This document shows positions 53,823 to 63,442 of a DNA stretch of 64,000 bases, in pieces (positions within the stretch are counted from its first letter, which is position 1; each line of letters starts with the position of its first letter). A model generated the notes under the pieces. It was not told where the DNA came from. It saw only the letters and a list, made by a program, of their open reading frames with translations, and ran no database searches. A program made the position numbers and the translations under genes. Source of the stretch: Aureimonas sp. SK2 (lineage in GTDB: Bacteria > Pseudomonadota > Alphaproteobacteria > Rhizobiales > Rhizobiaceae); contig NZ_JAPZDS010000006.1 in NCBI RefSeq assembly GCF_029813115.1, forward strand, positions 1 through 64,000, in the 5' to 3' direction.

Positions 53823-54898
53823 TATGCCGAGACCTTTCGGATCCACTGGTCGGCCGCGACGGCCAGGATGATGAGGGCGCCCACGGTGAGGCGCGTCCAT
53901 TGCGGGTCGGTGCCGTAGATGCGAAGGCCCATGGCGAAGACGCCGACGATCAGCGCGCCGACGAGCGTGCCCAGCACCGAGCCGCGCCCGCCGAAGAGCG
54001 AGGTGCCGCCGATCACCACGGCGGTGATCGCCTGGATGTTGGCCTCGTAGCCCGAGGTCGGCGAGACCGAGCCGATGCGCCCGATCAGAGCCCAGCCGGC
54101 GAAGGCGCAGATGAGACCCGACACCGCGTAGACCGAGATCAGCACCTTGTTGGAGCGGATGCCCGACAGGCGCGCCGCGTCCTCGTCGTCGCCGATCGCG
54201 TAGACGTGCCGTCCCCAGGCCGTGTAGTTCAGGATGTAGTAGAACAGCGCGACCAGGAAGAGCACGCTGACCACCGCGTAGGTGAAGACCGCGCCGCCGA
54301 TCTGGAACGTGTTGCCGAGGAATTGGAGCAGGGGCGCTTCGGCCGTCACGTCCTGCGCCCGGATCGTCGCGTTCTGGGTGTAGATGAAGTTGATCGCCTC
54401 GTAGACGAACCACATGCCGAGCGTGACGATGAAGGGCGGCAGGCGCACCTTGGCGACGAGCACGCCGTTGATCGCGCCGCAGAGCGTGCCGACGGCGAAG
54501 CCGATCAGGATGGCGATGGGGGCGGGCACGCCCATGCCGACCGCCAGGTTGCCCATGATCACCGAGGAAAGGACCATGATCGCGCCGACCGACAGGTCGA
54601 TGCCGGCGGTGAGGATGATGAGTGTCTGCGCGACGCCGACGATGCCCACGATCGCGACCTGCTGGAGGATCAGCGTCATCGTGAAGGCGTTGAAGAAGCG
54701 CTCGCCGATCAGGAGGCCGAAGACCATGATGCCGAACAGGAGCACGATGATCGGCACCATGGTCGGGTTGCCGTGCAGGAAGTGCTGCAGATGCTGAAGG
54801 GGCGTCCGACCGTGGCCGGAGAAGTCCGCGACCCGCGTATCGCTCTTGGCGAGGCCGGATTCGAAGTCGCTGCCCTTGCTGGACGTTGTTTCGCTCAT
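53822..54898 (-). CDS. frcC: Fructose ABC transporter permease, FrcC type
   Basis: Inner-membrane permease of 358 residues with about ten membrane segments. LTAGIDLSVGAIMVL is the CUT2 motif, and VVIGGTSLFGGRGSV comes near the C-terminus. The first 45 residues form a soluble N-terminal tail, as in rhizobial FrcC. Acts as homodimer with FrcA; placed between frcB and frcA. Confidence 0.9.
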
Positions 54899-55022
54899 GG
54901 AACGAGGCCTTCCGGGGCTCGAAGCCGGTTCTGGCGCCGGCGGTGCGCCTGATGGATCCGCCCGGCGACGCAGGCGTCTCGGCAGGGCTGGGACGAGGGA
55001 GGTTCAGACAGGGCGGAACGGA

Positions 55023-55050
55023 AGACGGGAAGCCCGAGGGCTTCCCGTCT
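55023..55050 (-). terminator. Intercistronic hairpin between frcB and frcC
   Basis: A perfect 12- to 13-base stem AGACGGGAAGCCC (55023-55035 with 55038-55050) lies 11 bases after the frcB stop, without a T run. It probably stabilises the binding-protein mRNA and lowers expression of frcC and frcA. Confidence 0.65.
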
Positions 55051-55061
55051 CCGAAAGGCTA

Positions 55062-56093
55062 TCAGCCCCAGCAGGCCTTGGCGGCTGCCGTCGTGTCCAT
55101 CGACTTCACGCCGTCGACGGGCTGGTCGGTGACGAGGTCGACGCCCGTGTTGGTGATCTCGAGGCCGGCCGAAGCTTCGGGCTTGGTGCCGCTCTCGGCG
55201 TAGGTCTTGACCGCCTCGACGCCCATGGCCGCCATCTTGAGCGGGTACTGCATCGACGTCGCGCCGATCACGCCGTCCTTGACGTTGGCGACGCCCGGGC
55301 AGCCGCCGTCGACCGAGACGATCGTCACCTTGTCGGCAAGGCCGAGGCCCTTCAGCGCCTCGTAGGCGCCGGCGGCGGCCGGCTCGTTGATCGTGTAGAC
55401 GAGATTGATGGTCGGGTCCTTTTGGAGAAGGTTCTCCATGGCCTGGCGGCCGCCTTCCTCGTTGCCGTTGGTCACGTCGTGGCCGACGATGCGCTTGTCG
55501 TCCTCGTCGCCCACCACGTCCTTGTTCTTCACGTCGATGCCGAAGCCCTGCATGAAGCCCTGGTCGCGCAGGACGGCGACGGAGGGCTGCTGCGGCGTGA
55601 GGTCGAGGAAGGCGATGCGGGCGTTCTCGGCCTCGGCACCCATCTTCGCCTTGGCCCACTGGCCGATCAGCACGCCCGCCTCGAAATTGTCGGTGGCGAA
55701 GGTCGCATCGGCGGCGGAGAGCGGCTCCAGCGGCGTGTCGAGCGCGATAACGATGAGGCCGGCATCGCGCGCCTTCTGGGTAGAAGAAGCGATCGCCTTG
55801 GTGTCGGACGCGGCGATCAGGATGCCCTTGGCGCCGGCCGCGATGCAGCTCTCGATCGCCTGGACCTGGCTGTCGTGGTCGCCGTCGACGCGGCCCGCGT
55901 AGGACTGGAGGTTGATGCCCAGCTCCTTGGCCTTGGCCTCGGCGCCTTCCTTCATCTTCACGAAGAACGGGTTGGTGTCCGTCTTGGTGATCAGGCAGAC
56001 GGTCATGGGCGACTGAGCGGAAGCGCCGGCCGTCATGGCGGCAAGACCGAGGGCGCCGAGCGCGGCGGATGCGAGGAAGCGACGAATTGCCAA
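55062..56093 (-). CDS. frcB: Fructose-binding periplasmic protein, FrcB type
   Basis: Binds fructose (in Sinorhizobium also ribose and mannose) in the periplasm. TTG 56093 is the best start: GGGAG lies seven bases upstream and the product begins directly with a signal peptide ([20 protein letters not shown], cut after ASA near residue 27). ATG 56126 would add 11 residues before it. The mature protein starts [20 protein letters not shown] and continues with YAGRVDGDH and [12 protein letters not shown], closely similar to what is known of FrcB. It has 343 residues and ends CWG. Confidence 0.92.
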   Translation of the reverse strand: MAIRRFLASAALGALGLAAMTAGASAQSPMTVCLITKTDTNPFFVKMKEGAEAKAKELGINLQSYAGRVDGDHDSQVQAIESCIAAGAKGILIAASDTKAIASSTQKARDAGLIVIALDTPLEPLSAADATFATDNFEAGVLIGQWAKAKMGAEAENARIAFLDLTPQQPSVAVLRDQGFMQGFGIDVKNKDVVGDEDDKRIVGHDVTNGNEEGGRQAMENLLQKDPTINLVYTINEPAAAGAYEALKGLGLADKVTIVSVDGGCPGVANVKDGVIGATSMQYPLKMAAMGVEAVKTYAESGTKPEASAGLEITNTGVDLVTDQPVDGVKSMDTTAAAKACWG

Positions 56094-56193
56094 GGACCAT
56101 CTCCCGAAACTGAATGCGACGCCCATCTTGGCGCCCGCTGGGCGGCTCTCCTCGGCCGCTCCGAACGAGGGCATCCAACAACCTCGGGATAAG

Positions 56194-56234
56194 CCTGTCA
56201 ATCGATAATTCACAAGGATTTATTTATTGACAGG
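56194..56234. promoter_or_regulatory. Paired inverted repeat between frcB and the ROK regulator
   Basis: CCTGTCAAT (56194-56202) and its exact complement ATTGACAGG (56226-56234) flank a 23-base AT-rich centre. They lie in the divergent promoter region, 101 bases before frcB and 62 before the ROK gene, so they are a good candidate operator for that regulator. Confidence 0.55.
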
Positions 56235-56295
56235 TTTTTCATGTTGGTGAAGGTTTACCTATCGCCGCCCCGCCGGGCGGCCAGGGGACCTATTC

Positions 56296-57534
56296 ATGGA
56301 CGAGGCGATCCTGCCGGGCTCCGAGGCGCCGGGGGCTGCCGTTCGCGAAGCCACCGACGAGCGCCTGCGCGGCTCGAATCAGGCCGGACTCAGGGCGCAT
56401 AACGAACGCGCCGTCCTGTCCTTGATCCGGCGGCACGGCGAACTCGCCAAGTCGCAGATCGCACGCCTGTCCGGCCTGTCGCCGCAGACGGCCTCGGTGA
56501 TCATGCGCTCGCTGGAAGCGGAGGGGCTGGTGCTGGCGGGCGAGCCGCGGCGCGGTCGCGTCGGCCAGCCGTCGGTGCCCATGCGGCTCAACCCGGACGG
56601 CGCCTTCTCCTTCGGCCTCAAGCTCGGCCGGCGCACCAGCGAGATCGTGCTGATGGACTTCGTGGGCCAGGTGCGCGATTCGCGCGATGTCCTGTATCGT
56701 TTCCCCCGCCGCGCGGAGATCCAGGCCTTCGTCGAGCGGGGCGTGGCGGACCTGCGCGCGAGCCTCCCGCCCGCCCTTCGCCGGCGCATCGCGGGGCTTG
56801 GCGTCGGCATGCCCTTCGAGCTTTGGTCCTGGGGGGAAGCGAACGGTGCGCCGGCCGGCGAGATGGAGGAATGGCGCCATCTCGACATCCCGGCTGAACT
56901 GGAGGCGCTGACCGGCGAGGCGGTCTATGTCGCCAATGACGTGACTGCCGCCTGCGGCGCGGAGCAGGCCTTCGGGACCACCGACTCGGCCGACTACATC
57001 TACTTCTTCGTCGGCGCCTTCGTGGGCGGCGGCATCGTGATCGACGGCTCGCTCGTGCCGGGGCGCACGGGGAATGCCGGCGCGCTCGGCTCCATGCCGG
57101 TTCCCGCCCCCGGTGGCGGGCGGCACCAGTTGATCCACGCCGCATCCATCCATGTCCTGGAGCGGCGGCTGGAAGCGGCCGGTGGTTCCTCGGTGGAACT
57201 CTGGCGCAAGGACGCCGACTGGAACGGCCTCGGCCCCCCGCTCGACGCCTGGATCGCGGAAGCGGCGGAAGGGCTCGCCCATGCGATCGCCTCCGCCGTC
57301 TCGGTCTACGACTTCGAGAAGGCGGTGATCGACGGCAGCTTTCCCGGCAGCGTCCGGGCGCGCCTCACAGTGGCGACGCGCGATGCGCTGGGCCGCATCG
57401 ACCTCCAGGGCCTGCCCCCCGTCTCCGTCGCGGAAGGGACGATCGGGCGGGCGGCGCGCGAGGTGGGCTCGGCGAGCCTGCCCTTCTTCGCCAAGTTCTT
57501 TCTGGATCACCGGGTGCTTCTGGCCGAGCGCTAG
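56296..57534 (+). CDS. ROK-family transcriptional regulator
   Basis: Probable repressor of the divergent frcBCA genes. The 412-residue protein has an N-terminal winged helix (about 35-95: LAKSQIARLSGLSPQTASVI) and a sugar-kinase-like ROK domain (about 100-400). The kinase catalytic Asp is kept in VANDVTAACGAE, but the Cys-rich zinc motif of most ROK proteins is absent (GALGSMPVPAPGGGRHQLI in its place). It likely senses fructose or a derivative. AGGGGA supports the start. Confidence 0.88.
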   Translation: MDEAILPGSEAPGAAVREATDERLRGSNQAGLRAHNERAVLSLIRRHGELAKSQIARLSGLSPQTASVIMRSLEAEGLVLAGEPRRGRVGQPSVPMRLNPDGAFSFGLKLGRRTSEIVLMDFVGQVRDSRDVLYRFPRRAEIQAFVERGVADLRASLPPALRRRIAGLGVGMPFELWSWGEANGAPAGEMEEWRHLDIPAELEALTGEAVYVANDVTAACGAEQAFGTTDSADYIYFFVGAFVGGGIVIDGSLVPGRTGNAGALGSMPVPAPGGGRHQLIHAASIHVLERRLEAAGGSSVELWRKDADWNGLGPPLDAWIAEAAEGLAHAIASAVSVYDFEKAVIDGSFPGSVRARLTVATRDALGRIDLQGLPPVSVAEGTIGRAAREVGSASLPFFAKFFLDHRVLLAER

Positions 57535-57980
57535 CGCTGGGCCTCCGCCGGCCGCACGCGCAGGACCGAGCCGTTCGCGCCTTCGACCACCACGGCGACG
57601 CCGACCGGCAGGTCCGGCCCTTCGGCGCTCCACCATCCGTCATCGAGCGCGACGCGTCCGCGCCCGTTGCGGATCGCCTCGCTGACGACGGCCGATCGAC
57701 CGACCAGCCGGGCGGTCCGATCGTTGAGAGGCTCGCCGGAGCCGGGTTTCGCGCGCTGGCCGTACCATCGGTGGCCGAGAAGCGTCGCGACGCCCGACAC
57801 GACCGCGAAGCCGAGAAGCTGGCTCTGCCACGAAAGGTCCGGCACGAGGAGGGCGTTGGCGCCGACGACCAGCGCTCCGATTCCGAAGAACAGGAGATAG
57901 ACGCCCGGCAGTGCGAGTTCGCCGGCGAGAAGCAGCGCGCCGAGGATCCACCAGCCATAGGTGCCGACGAGATCGCCCAT
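57531..57980 (-). CDS. NfeD-family membrane protein
   Basis: A 149-residue protein with two to three N-terminal membrane helices (about 8-75) and a C-terminal OB-fold domain (about 85-145, ARLVGRSAVV). NfeD proteins pair with SPFH/stomatin proteins, and here the gene lies 6 bases downstream of one. No ClpP-like protease domain is present, so it is the short form. Its stop overlaps the ROK stop by 4 bases (convergent). Confidence 0.9.
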   Translation of the reverse strand: MGDLVGTYGWWILGALLLAGELALPGVYLLFFGIGALVVGANALLVPDLSWQSQLLGFAVVSGVATLLGHRWYGQRAKPGSGEPLNDRTARLVGRSAVVSEAIRNGRGRVALDDGWWSAEGPDLPVGVAVVVEGANGSVLRVRPAEAQR

Positions 57981-57986
57981 CGCGCG

Positions 57987-59003
57987 TCAGGCCTCCGGCT
58001 TCGGATAGACCACGCCGCCGGTTCTCGGCACGGACGCGGCGGGAGACCTCGGCGCCGGCGGGGCGGGGGCGTCGCCGAAGCTCGCCTTGGCCAGTTCCGC
58101 GATGCCGCCGATCGAGCCGATCAGCGACGAGGCCTCCAGCGGCATCAGGATCACGCGCTGGTTGGGGGCGCCGGCGAGCTTGGCGAGCGCCTCGGTGTAT
58201 TTCTGGGCGACGAAGTAGTTGATGGCCTGCACGTCGCCGGCTGCGATGGCTTCCGAGACGAGCTGTGTCGCTTTGGCCTCGGCTTCCGCCAGTCGCTCGC
58301 GCGCTTCCGCCTCGCGGAAGGCCGCCTCCCGTTTGCCTTCGGCTTCCAGGATCTGGCTCTGCTTCTCGCCCTCGGCGCGCAGGATCTTGGCGTTCCGGGC
58401 GCCTTCGGCCTCCAGGATTTCGGCCCGCTTCTCGCGCTCGGCCATCATCTGGCGGGCCATGGAATCCACGAGGTTCTTCGGCGGGTTGATGTCCTTGATC
58501 TCGATACGGGTGATCTTGATGCCCCAGCCGTGCGCGGCCTGATCGACCACCCGCAGGATGCGCTCGGAGATCGTGTCGCGGTTGGAGAGGAGATCGTCGA
58601 GGTCCATCGAGCCCATGACCGAGCGCAGGTTGGTCATGACGAGGTTGAGGATCGCGTATTGGAGGTTCGACACCTCGTAGGCTGCCGAGGAGGCGTCGAG
58701 GATCTGGTAGAAGGCGACGCCGTCGGCCGCGACCGACGCGTTGTCGCGGGTGATGACCTCCTGCGTGGGGACGTCGAGCACCTGCTCCATCATGTTCATC
58801 TTGTGCCCGATCCGCTCCACGAAGGGCATGATGATGTTGAGGCCGGGCGTCAGGGTGCGCACGTAGCGGCCGAAGTTCTCGACCGTGTAGTTGTAGCCCT
58901 GCGGCACGATCTTGACGGTGGAGGCGAGGACGACGATCGCCACGAAGACCGCGACCACGACGAGAATGCTGCCCAGGCCGAAATCCATCGGGAATCCGTT
59001 CAT
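57987..59003 (-). CDS. SPFH/stomatin-like membrane protein, QmcA type
   Basis: Forms oligomeric membrane microdomain scaffolds. The 338-residue protein has one N-terminal membrane helix (about 11-28), the band-7/SPFH domain (about 30-190, with NFGRYVRTLTPGLNIIMPF), a Glu/Ala coiled coil (about 190-260, EREKRAEILEAEGARNAKIL) and a Pro-rich tail. GGAGG precedes the ATG; a second Met at residue 6 is possible. Coupled to the NfeD gene. Confidence 0.92.
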   Translation of the reverse strand: MNGFPMDFGLGSILVVVAVFVAIVVLASTVKIVPQGYNYTVENFGRYVRTLTPGLNIIMPFVERIGHKMNMMEQVLDVPTQEVITRDNASVAADGVAFYQILDASSAAYEVSNLQYAILNLVMTNLRSVMGSMDLDDLLSNRDTISERILRVVDQAAHGWGIKITRIEIKDINPPKNLVDSMARQMMAEREKRAEILEAEGARNAKILRAEGEKQSQILEAEGKREAAFREAEARERLAEAEAKATQLVSEAIAAGDVQAINYFVAQKYTEALAKLAGAPNQRVILMPLEASSLIGSIGGIAELAKASFGDAPAPPAPRSPAASVPRTGGVVYPKPEA

Positions 59004-59030
59004 CGCGTTCCTACCTCCACTCTTGTCATG

Positions 59031-60638
59031 TCATTCCACCTCGCGGATGCGTCCGTCGGTCGACGGGGTATAGGGCGAGTTGCCGTCCTGAAGGTAGGCG
59101 ATCACCGCGTCCTCCATGTTCGGGCCGAAGTCGTAGGCGTTCTTCGCCTGCGTTGCGAAGACAGCATATCCGTCGCCGCCCTGGCGCAGGAAGTTGTTGG
59201 AGACGACCGTGTAGGTGGCCGCCGGGTCGATCGGCACCCACTCGCCGGCCTCGTTCTTCAGCCGCACCGCCTTGATCCGGTCGACGCCGGGCGTGCCCTT
59301 GCGCGACCAGTCGAACTGGAGGCCCGCCACCTGCGGGAAGCGACCGGCGCCCTCCTCGACCTGGGACACGCCGTTCTCCAGTGCCTTGACGATGTCGGCC
59401 CCGGTGAGCTGGAAGGTCGCCAGCGTATTCTGGAAGGGCAGGACGGTCAGCACGTCGCCCATGGTGATCGGCCCCTGGTCGATCGAGGCCCGCACGTTGC
59501 CGCCGTTGCCGATGGCGATGGTCGTGCCCTGGTCCTTGGTGCGCTCCAGGATCGCGTCGGCGACGAGATTGCCCATCTGGCACTCAGCCACGCGGCAGGT
59601 GTCGCGCTGCCCGTCGATGGGGGCGGCCGCCTCGGCGACGACCTTGGCCTTGATCTCCTCCAAGGGCTGGGCGAGTTCGGCGACCCGCGCCTTGATCGTC
59701 TCGTCCTCCGGCACGGACGCGTCGAGGAGAATCGGCGCACCCTCGGCCTTCGTCACGCGTCCCTGGTCGTCGAAGGTCACCGTCAGTTTGCCGAGATACT
59801 TCGAATAGGCGTAGGCCTGGACGATCGGCACGTCGCGCCCGTCCGGCCCCTTCACCAGCGTCGGATAGGGTCCCGCCGCCTTCGGGTCGGTGGAGGAGAG
59901 GAGCGTGTGCGAATGGCCGCCGACGATCACGTCGATCTCGGGCACTTCTGCGGCGAGGCGCTTGTCCAGCTCGTAGCCGGAATGGCTGAGGAGGATGATC
60001 TTGGTCACGCCCTCCTCGGTCAGCGTCTTCGCCTCGCGCGTGGCGGCCTCGACCGGATCGGTGAAGGTGATCGACTTGCCGGCGGCCGTCAGCTCCTGGT
60101 TGTCCTGGGGCGTCAGGCCGATGATGCCGATCCGCTCCCCGTCCTTCTCGATGATCGTGGACGGCTTCACGACCTTGGCGAGCCCCGGCTCGCGCGCAAG
60201 ATCGGCGTTGGCCATCAGCATCGGGAATTTCACCGCGCCGGCGAACTTCTCGATCACCGGCACGCCGTCGTCGAACTCGTGATTGCCGACCGCCATCGCC
60301 TCGAAGCCGATCGTGTTCATGAACTCGGCCGAATCGTCGTTGCGGTAGCGCGTGTAGAAGAGCGAGCCCTGACTCTGGTCGCCCGCGTCGAGGAGGATGG
60401 TCGGCGTGGTCCCGGCCGCCGCCCGCTCGGCCTTCACGGCGCTGGCGATGCGCGCGACGCCGCCGAAGCAGGCCTTCTCCGCCGCGTCCTTCTCCGAACA
60501 GGGGCCGTCCGATTTCGAGATCGGCTCCACCCGGCTGTGGAAGTCATTGATGTGGAGGATCGTCAGGTCGAAGGCCCGGGCGGGCAGAGCGGTGCCGGCG
60601 GCAAGGACGGCCACGAGGCCGAGAAGGGCGGATCGCAT
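59031..60638 (-). CDS. Periplasmic 5'-nucleotidase / bifunctional metallophosphatase
   Basis: Removes phosphate from extracytoplasmic nucleotides. The start at 60638 behind GAGGAG gives a signal peptide (MRSALLGLVAVLAAGTALPA, cut after ARA near 22) and 535 residues. The metal-binding blocks are all present: ILHINDFHSR, DAGDQSQGS, GNHEFDDG and GGHSHT. The C-terminal 5_nucleotid_C domain (about 340-510) holds GNGGNVRASI and LPFQNTL. Salvages phosphate and nucleosides. It lies 27 bases upstream of the SPFH gene. Confidence 0.93.
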   Translation of the reverse strand: MRSALLGLVAVLAAGTALPARAFDLTILHINDFHSRVEPISKSDGPCSEKDAAEKACFGGVARIASAVKAERAAAGTTPTILLDAGDQSQGSLFYTRYRNDDSAEFMNTIGFEAMAVGNHEFDDGVPVIEKFAGAVKFPMLMANADLAREPGLAKVVKPSTIIEKDGERIGIIGLTPQDNQELTAAGKSITFTDPVEAATREAKTLTEEGVTKIILLSHSGYELDKRLAAEVPEIDVIVGGHSHTLLSSTDPKAAGPYPTLVKGPDGRDVPIVQAYAYSKYLGKLTVTFDDQGRVTKAEGAPILLDASVPEDETIKARVAELAQPLEEIKAKVVAEAAAPIDGQRDTCRVAECQMGNLVADAILERTKDQGTTIAIGNGGNVRASIDQGPITMGDVLTVLPFQNTLATFQLTGADIVKALENGVSQVEEGAGRFPQVAGLQFDWSRKGTPGVDRIKAVRLKNEAGEWVPIDPAATYTVVSNNFLRQGGDGYAVFATQAKNAYDFGPNMEDAVIAYLQDGNSPYTPSTDGRIREVE

Positions 60639-60788
60639 GGAATCTCCTCGTGATCTGAACGGGCGCGAGTGTCCTGGGCCGGAGCCGCTTTGGCAACCCA
60701 CCCTTACCCAAACCCCTGGCGAAGCCGTTTGACAGGGGTATCTCCATCGCCCAAACCCGTGGGACCCTGACCAAGGAGGAGCCTGCCC

Positions 60789-62966
60789 ATGTCCGATACC
60801 GTCGAAGTCCACGGCCTCAAGGTCGCGTCCGTCCTCAAGAGTTTCGTGGAATCGGAGGCGCTGCCGGGCACGGGTGTGGAGGCCGACGCATTCTGGCGGT
60901 CGCTGGCCGAAATCCTCGCAGACCTCGCGCCCCGCAACCGCGAGCTTCTGGCACGACGCGACGAGCTGCAGGCGCGGATCGACGCCTGGTGCCGCGAGCG
61001 CCAGGGCCGGGCGGTGGACGGCGCGGAGGCGGAAGGCTTCCTGCGCGAGATCGGCTATGTCGTGCCGGAGGGCGAGGCCTTCTCCGTCGAGACGGCGAAC
61101 GTCGATCCCGAGATCGCCTCTATCGCCGGGCCGCAGCTCGTGGTTCCCGTCCTCAACGCCCGTTTCGCGCTGAACGCGGCCAACGCCCGCTGGGGCTCGC
61201 TCTACGACGCGCTCTACGGCACGGACGCGATCTCCGAGGAGGACGGCGCGACGCGCGGGCCGGGCTACAACCCGGTGCGCGGCGCCAAGGTCGTCGCCTG
61301 GGTGCGCGCCTTTCTCGACCGCTCCGCACCGCTCGACGGGGCGTCGTGGAGCGATGCGATGGGCTTTTCGGTCGCCAGCGGCACGCTCGCCGTCCGCCTC
61401 GACGGCCGTGAGACCGGCCTCGCCACACCCGACCAGTTCGCTGGCTATCGCGGCGCGGCCGAGCGGCCGGACGCGATCCTCCTCGTCACCAACGGCCTTC
61501 ACGCCGAAGTGGTGATCGACGCCTCGACGCCGATCGGCAAGGTCGACCGCGCCGGCATCTCCGACGTGGTCCTCGAAAGCGCGGTGACGACGATCCAGGA
61601 TTGCGAGGATTCGGTCGCCGCCGTCGATGCCGATGACAAAGTCGCGGTCTATCGCAACTGGCTCGGCCTCATGAAGGGCGACCTCGCCGAGACCTTCGAG
61701 AAGGGCGGCCGGACGATGACCCGTCGCCTCAACCCCGACCGCACCTACACGGCGCCGGACGGCGAAGCGCTGACGCTGCCCGGCCGCTCGCTGATGCTGG
61801 TGCGCAATGTCGGACACCTGATGACCAACCCGGCCGTCCATCTGCCGGACGGCTCGGAGGCGCCGGAGGGCATCCTCGACGCCATGTTCACCTCGCTGAT
61901 CGCGATGCACGACCTAAAGAAGACGGACGGCCCGAGGAACAGCCGCGCCGGCTCGGTCTACATCGTGAAGCCCAAGATGCACGGGCCAGACGAGGTGGAA
62001 TTCGCCGACGAGATCTTCAGCCGCGTCGAGACGGCGCTCGGTCTTGCGCCCGACACGCTCAAGATGGGCATCATGGACGAGGAGCGGCGCACCACCGTCA
62101 ACCTCAAGGAGTGCATCCGTCGGGCGCGCCGCCGCGTGGTCTTCATCAACACCGGCTTCCTCGACCGGACCGGCGACGAGATGCACACGTCGATGGAACT
62201 CGGTCCCATGGTCCGCAAGGGGGACATGAAGTCCTCCACCTGGATCAAGGCCTACGAGGACCGCAACGTCGACACGGGCCTCGCCTGCGGTCTGAAGGGC
62301 CGTGCCCAGATCGGCAAGGGCATGTGGGCGATGCCCGACATGATGGCCGCGATGCTGGAGCAGAAGGTCGGCCACCCGAAGGCCGGCGCCAACACGGCCT
62401 GGGTCCCGTCGCCGACGGCCGCGACACTCCACGCCACGCACTATCACGAGATTTCGGTCGCCAAGGTGCAGGCGGGCCTCGAAGGCCATCCGCGCACCAG
62501 GCTCGCCGACATCCTGACCATTCCCGTCGCCGTGCGCCCGAACTGGACGCCGGAGGACGTGCAGGCCGAGCTCGACAACAACGCGCAAGGCATTCTCGGG
62601 TATGTCGTGCGCTGGATCGACGGTGGCGTCGGCTGCTCCAAGGTGCCCGACATCCACGATGTCGGCCTGATGGAGGACCGGGCCACCTGCCGCATCTCCT
62701 CCCAGCACATCGCCAACTGGCTGCGCCACGGCGTGGTGACGGAGTCGCAGGTCGTCGAGACCATGAAGCGCATGGCCGCCGTGGTGGACAAGCAGAACGC
62801 GGGCGATCCGGCCTACGAGCCCATGGCGACCGATCCCGACCGTTCCATCGCCTTCCAGGCGGCGCTGGAACTCGTGCTCAAGGGCCGCGAGCAGCCGAAC
62901 GGCTATACCGAGCCGGTCCTCCACCGCCGCCGCCTGGAGAAGAAGGCCGCCGGCCGCCGCGGCTGA
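60789..62966 (+). CDS. glcB: Malate synthase G
   Basis: Condenses glyoxylate and acetyl-CoA to malate. The 725-residue length fits the monomeric G isoform. Conserved segments include [33 protein letters not shown] and [17 protein letters not shown] (the active-site region near the C-terminus). AAGGAGGAG precedes the start. It is divergent from the 5'-nucleotidase gene. No aceA or glycolate oxidase gene is in the window; with maeB it supports growth on C2 compounds. Confidence 0.97.
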   Translation: MSDTVEVHGLKVASVLKSFVESEALPGTGVEADAFWRSLAEILADLAPRNRELLARRDELQARIDAWCRERQGRAVDGAEAEGFLREIGYVVPEGEAFSVETANVDPEIASIAGPQLVVPVLNARFALNAANARWGSLYDALYGTDAISEEDGATRGPGYNPVRGAKVVAWVRAFLDRSAPLDGASWSDAMGFSVASGTLAVRLDGRETGLATPDQFAGYRGAAERPDAILLVTNGLHAEVVIDASTPIGKVDRAGISDVVLESAVTTIQDCEDSVAAVDADDKVAVYRNWLGLMKGDLAETFEKGGRTMTRRLNPDRTYTAPDGEALTLPGRSLMLVRNVGHLMTNPAVHLPDGSEAPEGILDAMFTSLIAMHDLKKTDGPRNSRAGSVYIVKPKMHGPDEVEFADEIFSRVETALGLAPDTLKMGIMDEERRTTVNLKECIRRARRRVVFINTGFLDRTGDEMHTSMELGPMVRKGDMKSSTWIKAYEDRNVDTGLACGLKGRAQIGKGMWAMPDMMAAMLEQKVGHPKAGANTAWVPSPTAATLHATHYHEISVAKVQAGLEGHPRTRLADILTIPVAVRPNWTPEDVQAELDNNAQGILGYVVRWIDGGVGCSKVPDIHDVGLMEDRATCRISSQHIANWLRHGVVTESQVVETMKRMAAVVDKQNAGDPAYEPMATDPDRSIAFQAALELVLKGREQPNGYTEPVLHRRRLEKKAAGRRG

Positions 62967-62973
62967 TGGCGCG

Positions 62974-63438
62974 GTGATCGAACTTGCCGAAAGCGCGGGC
63001 CCCCTGGCGATCCAGGGGGCTCTCTTCGTATCGGCCTTCCTGTCGGCAACGCTTCTTCCCGGCTCGTCCGAAGCGCTGCTCGTCGCCCTGCTGCTCAAGG
63101 GCGGACATGATCCGGTCGCGCTCACGCTGGTGGCGACAGCCGGCAACACGCTCGGCAGCCTGTTCAATTGGGCCTGCGGGCGCTGGCTGATGCATCGGAG
63201 CGATGCCCGCTGGTTTCCCGTGTCCGAGCGCCATCTCGCCCGCGCCAGGCGCTGGTTCGCGCGCTTCGGTCTGCCTTCGCTGCTTCTCGCCTGGCTGCCG
63301 GTGGTGGGCGACGCGCTGACGCTGGTCGCGGGGCTGCTGGGCGTGCGGGCGGTACCCTTCCTCGTGCTGGTCGGGATCGGCAAGCTCGCGCGCTACGGCG
63401 TCGTCGCGGCGACGACGCTGGGCGTGCTGTCCCTTTAA
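62974..63438 (+). CDS. YqaA/DedA-like membrane protein
   Basis: A 154-residue inner-membrane protein starting at GTG 62974, only 7 bases after glcB, so probably co-transcribed. Three to four hydrophobic segments; ATLLPGSSEALLVALLLKGG and ATAGNTLGSLFNWACGRW match YqaA, a small branch of the SNARE-associated (DedA) family. These proteins are linked to lipid carrier flipping and membrane homeostasis. The role here is not known. Confidence 0.88.
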   Translation: MIELAESAGPLAIQGALFVSAFLSATLLPGSSEALLVALLLKGGHDPVALTLVATAGNTLGSLFNWACGRWLMHRSDARWFPVSERHLARARRWFARFGLPSLLLAWLPVVGDALTLVAGLLGVRAVPFLVLVGIGKLARYGVVAATTLGVLSL

Positions 63439-63442
63439 AGGC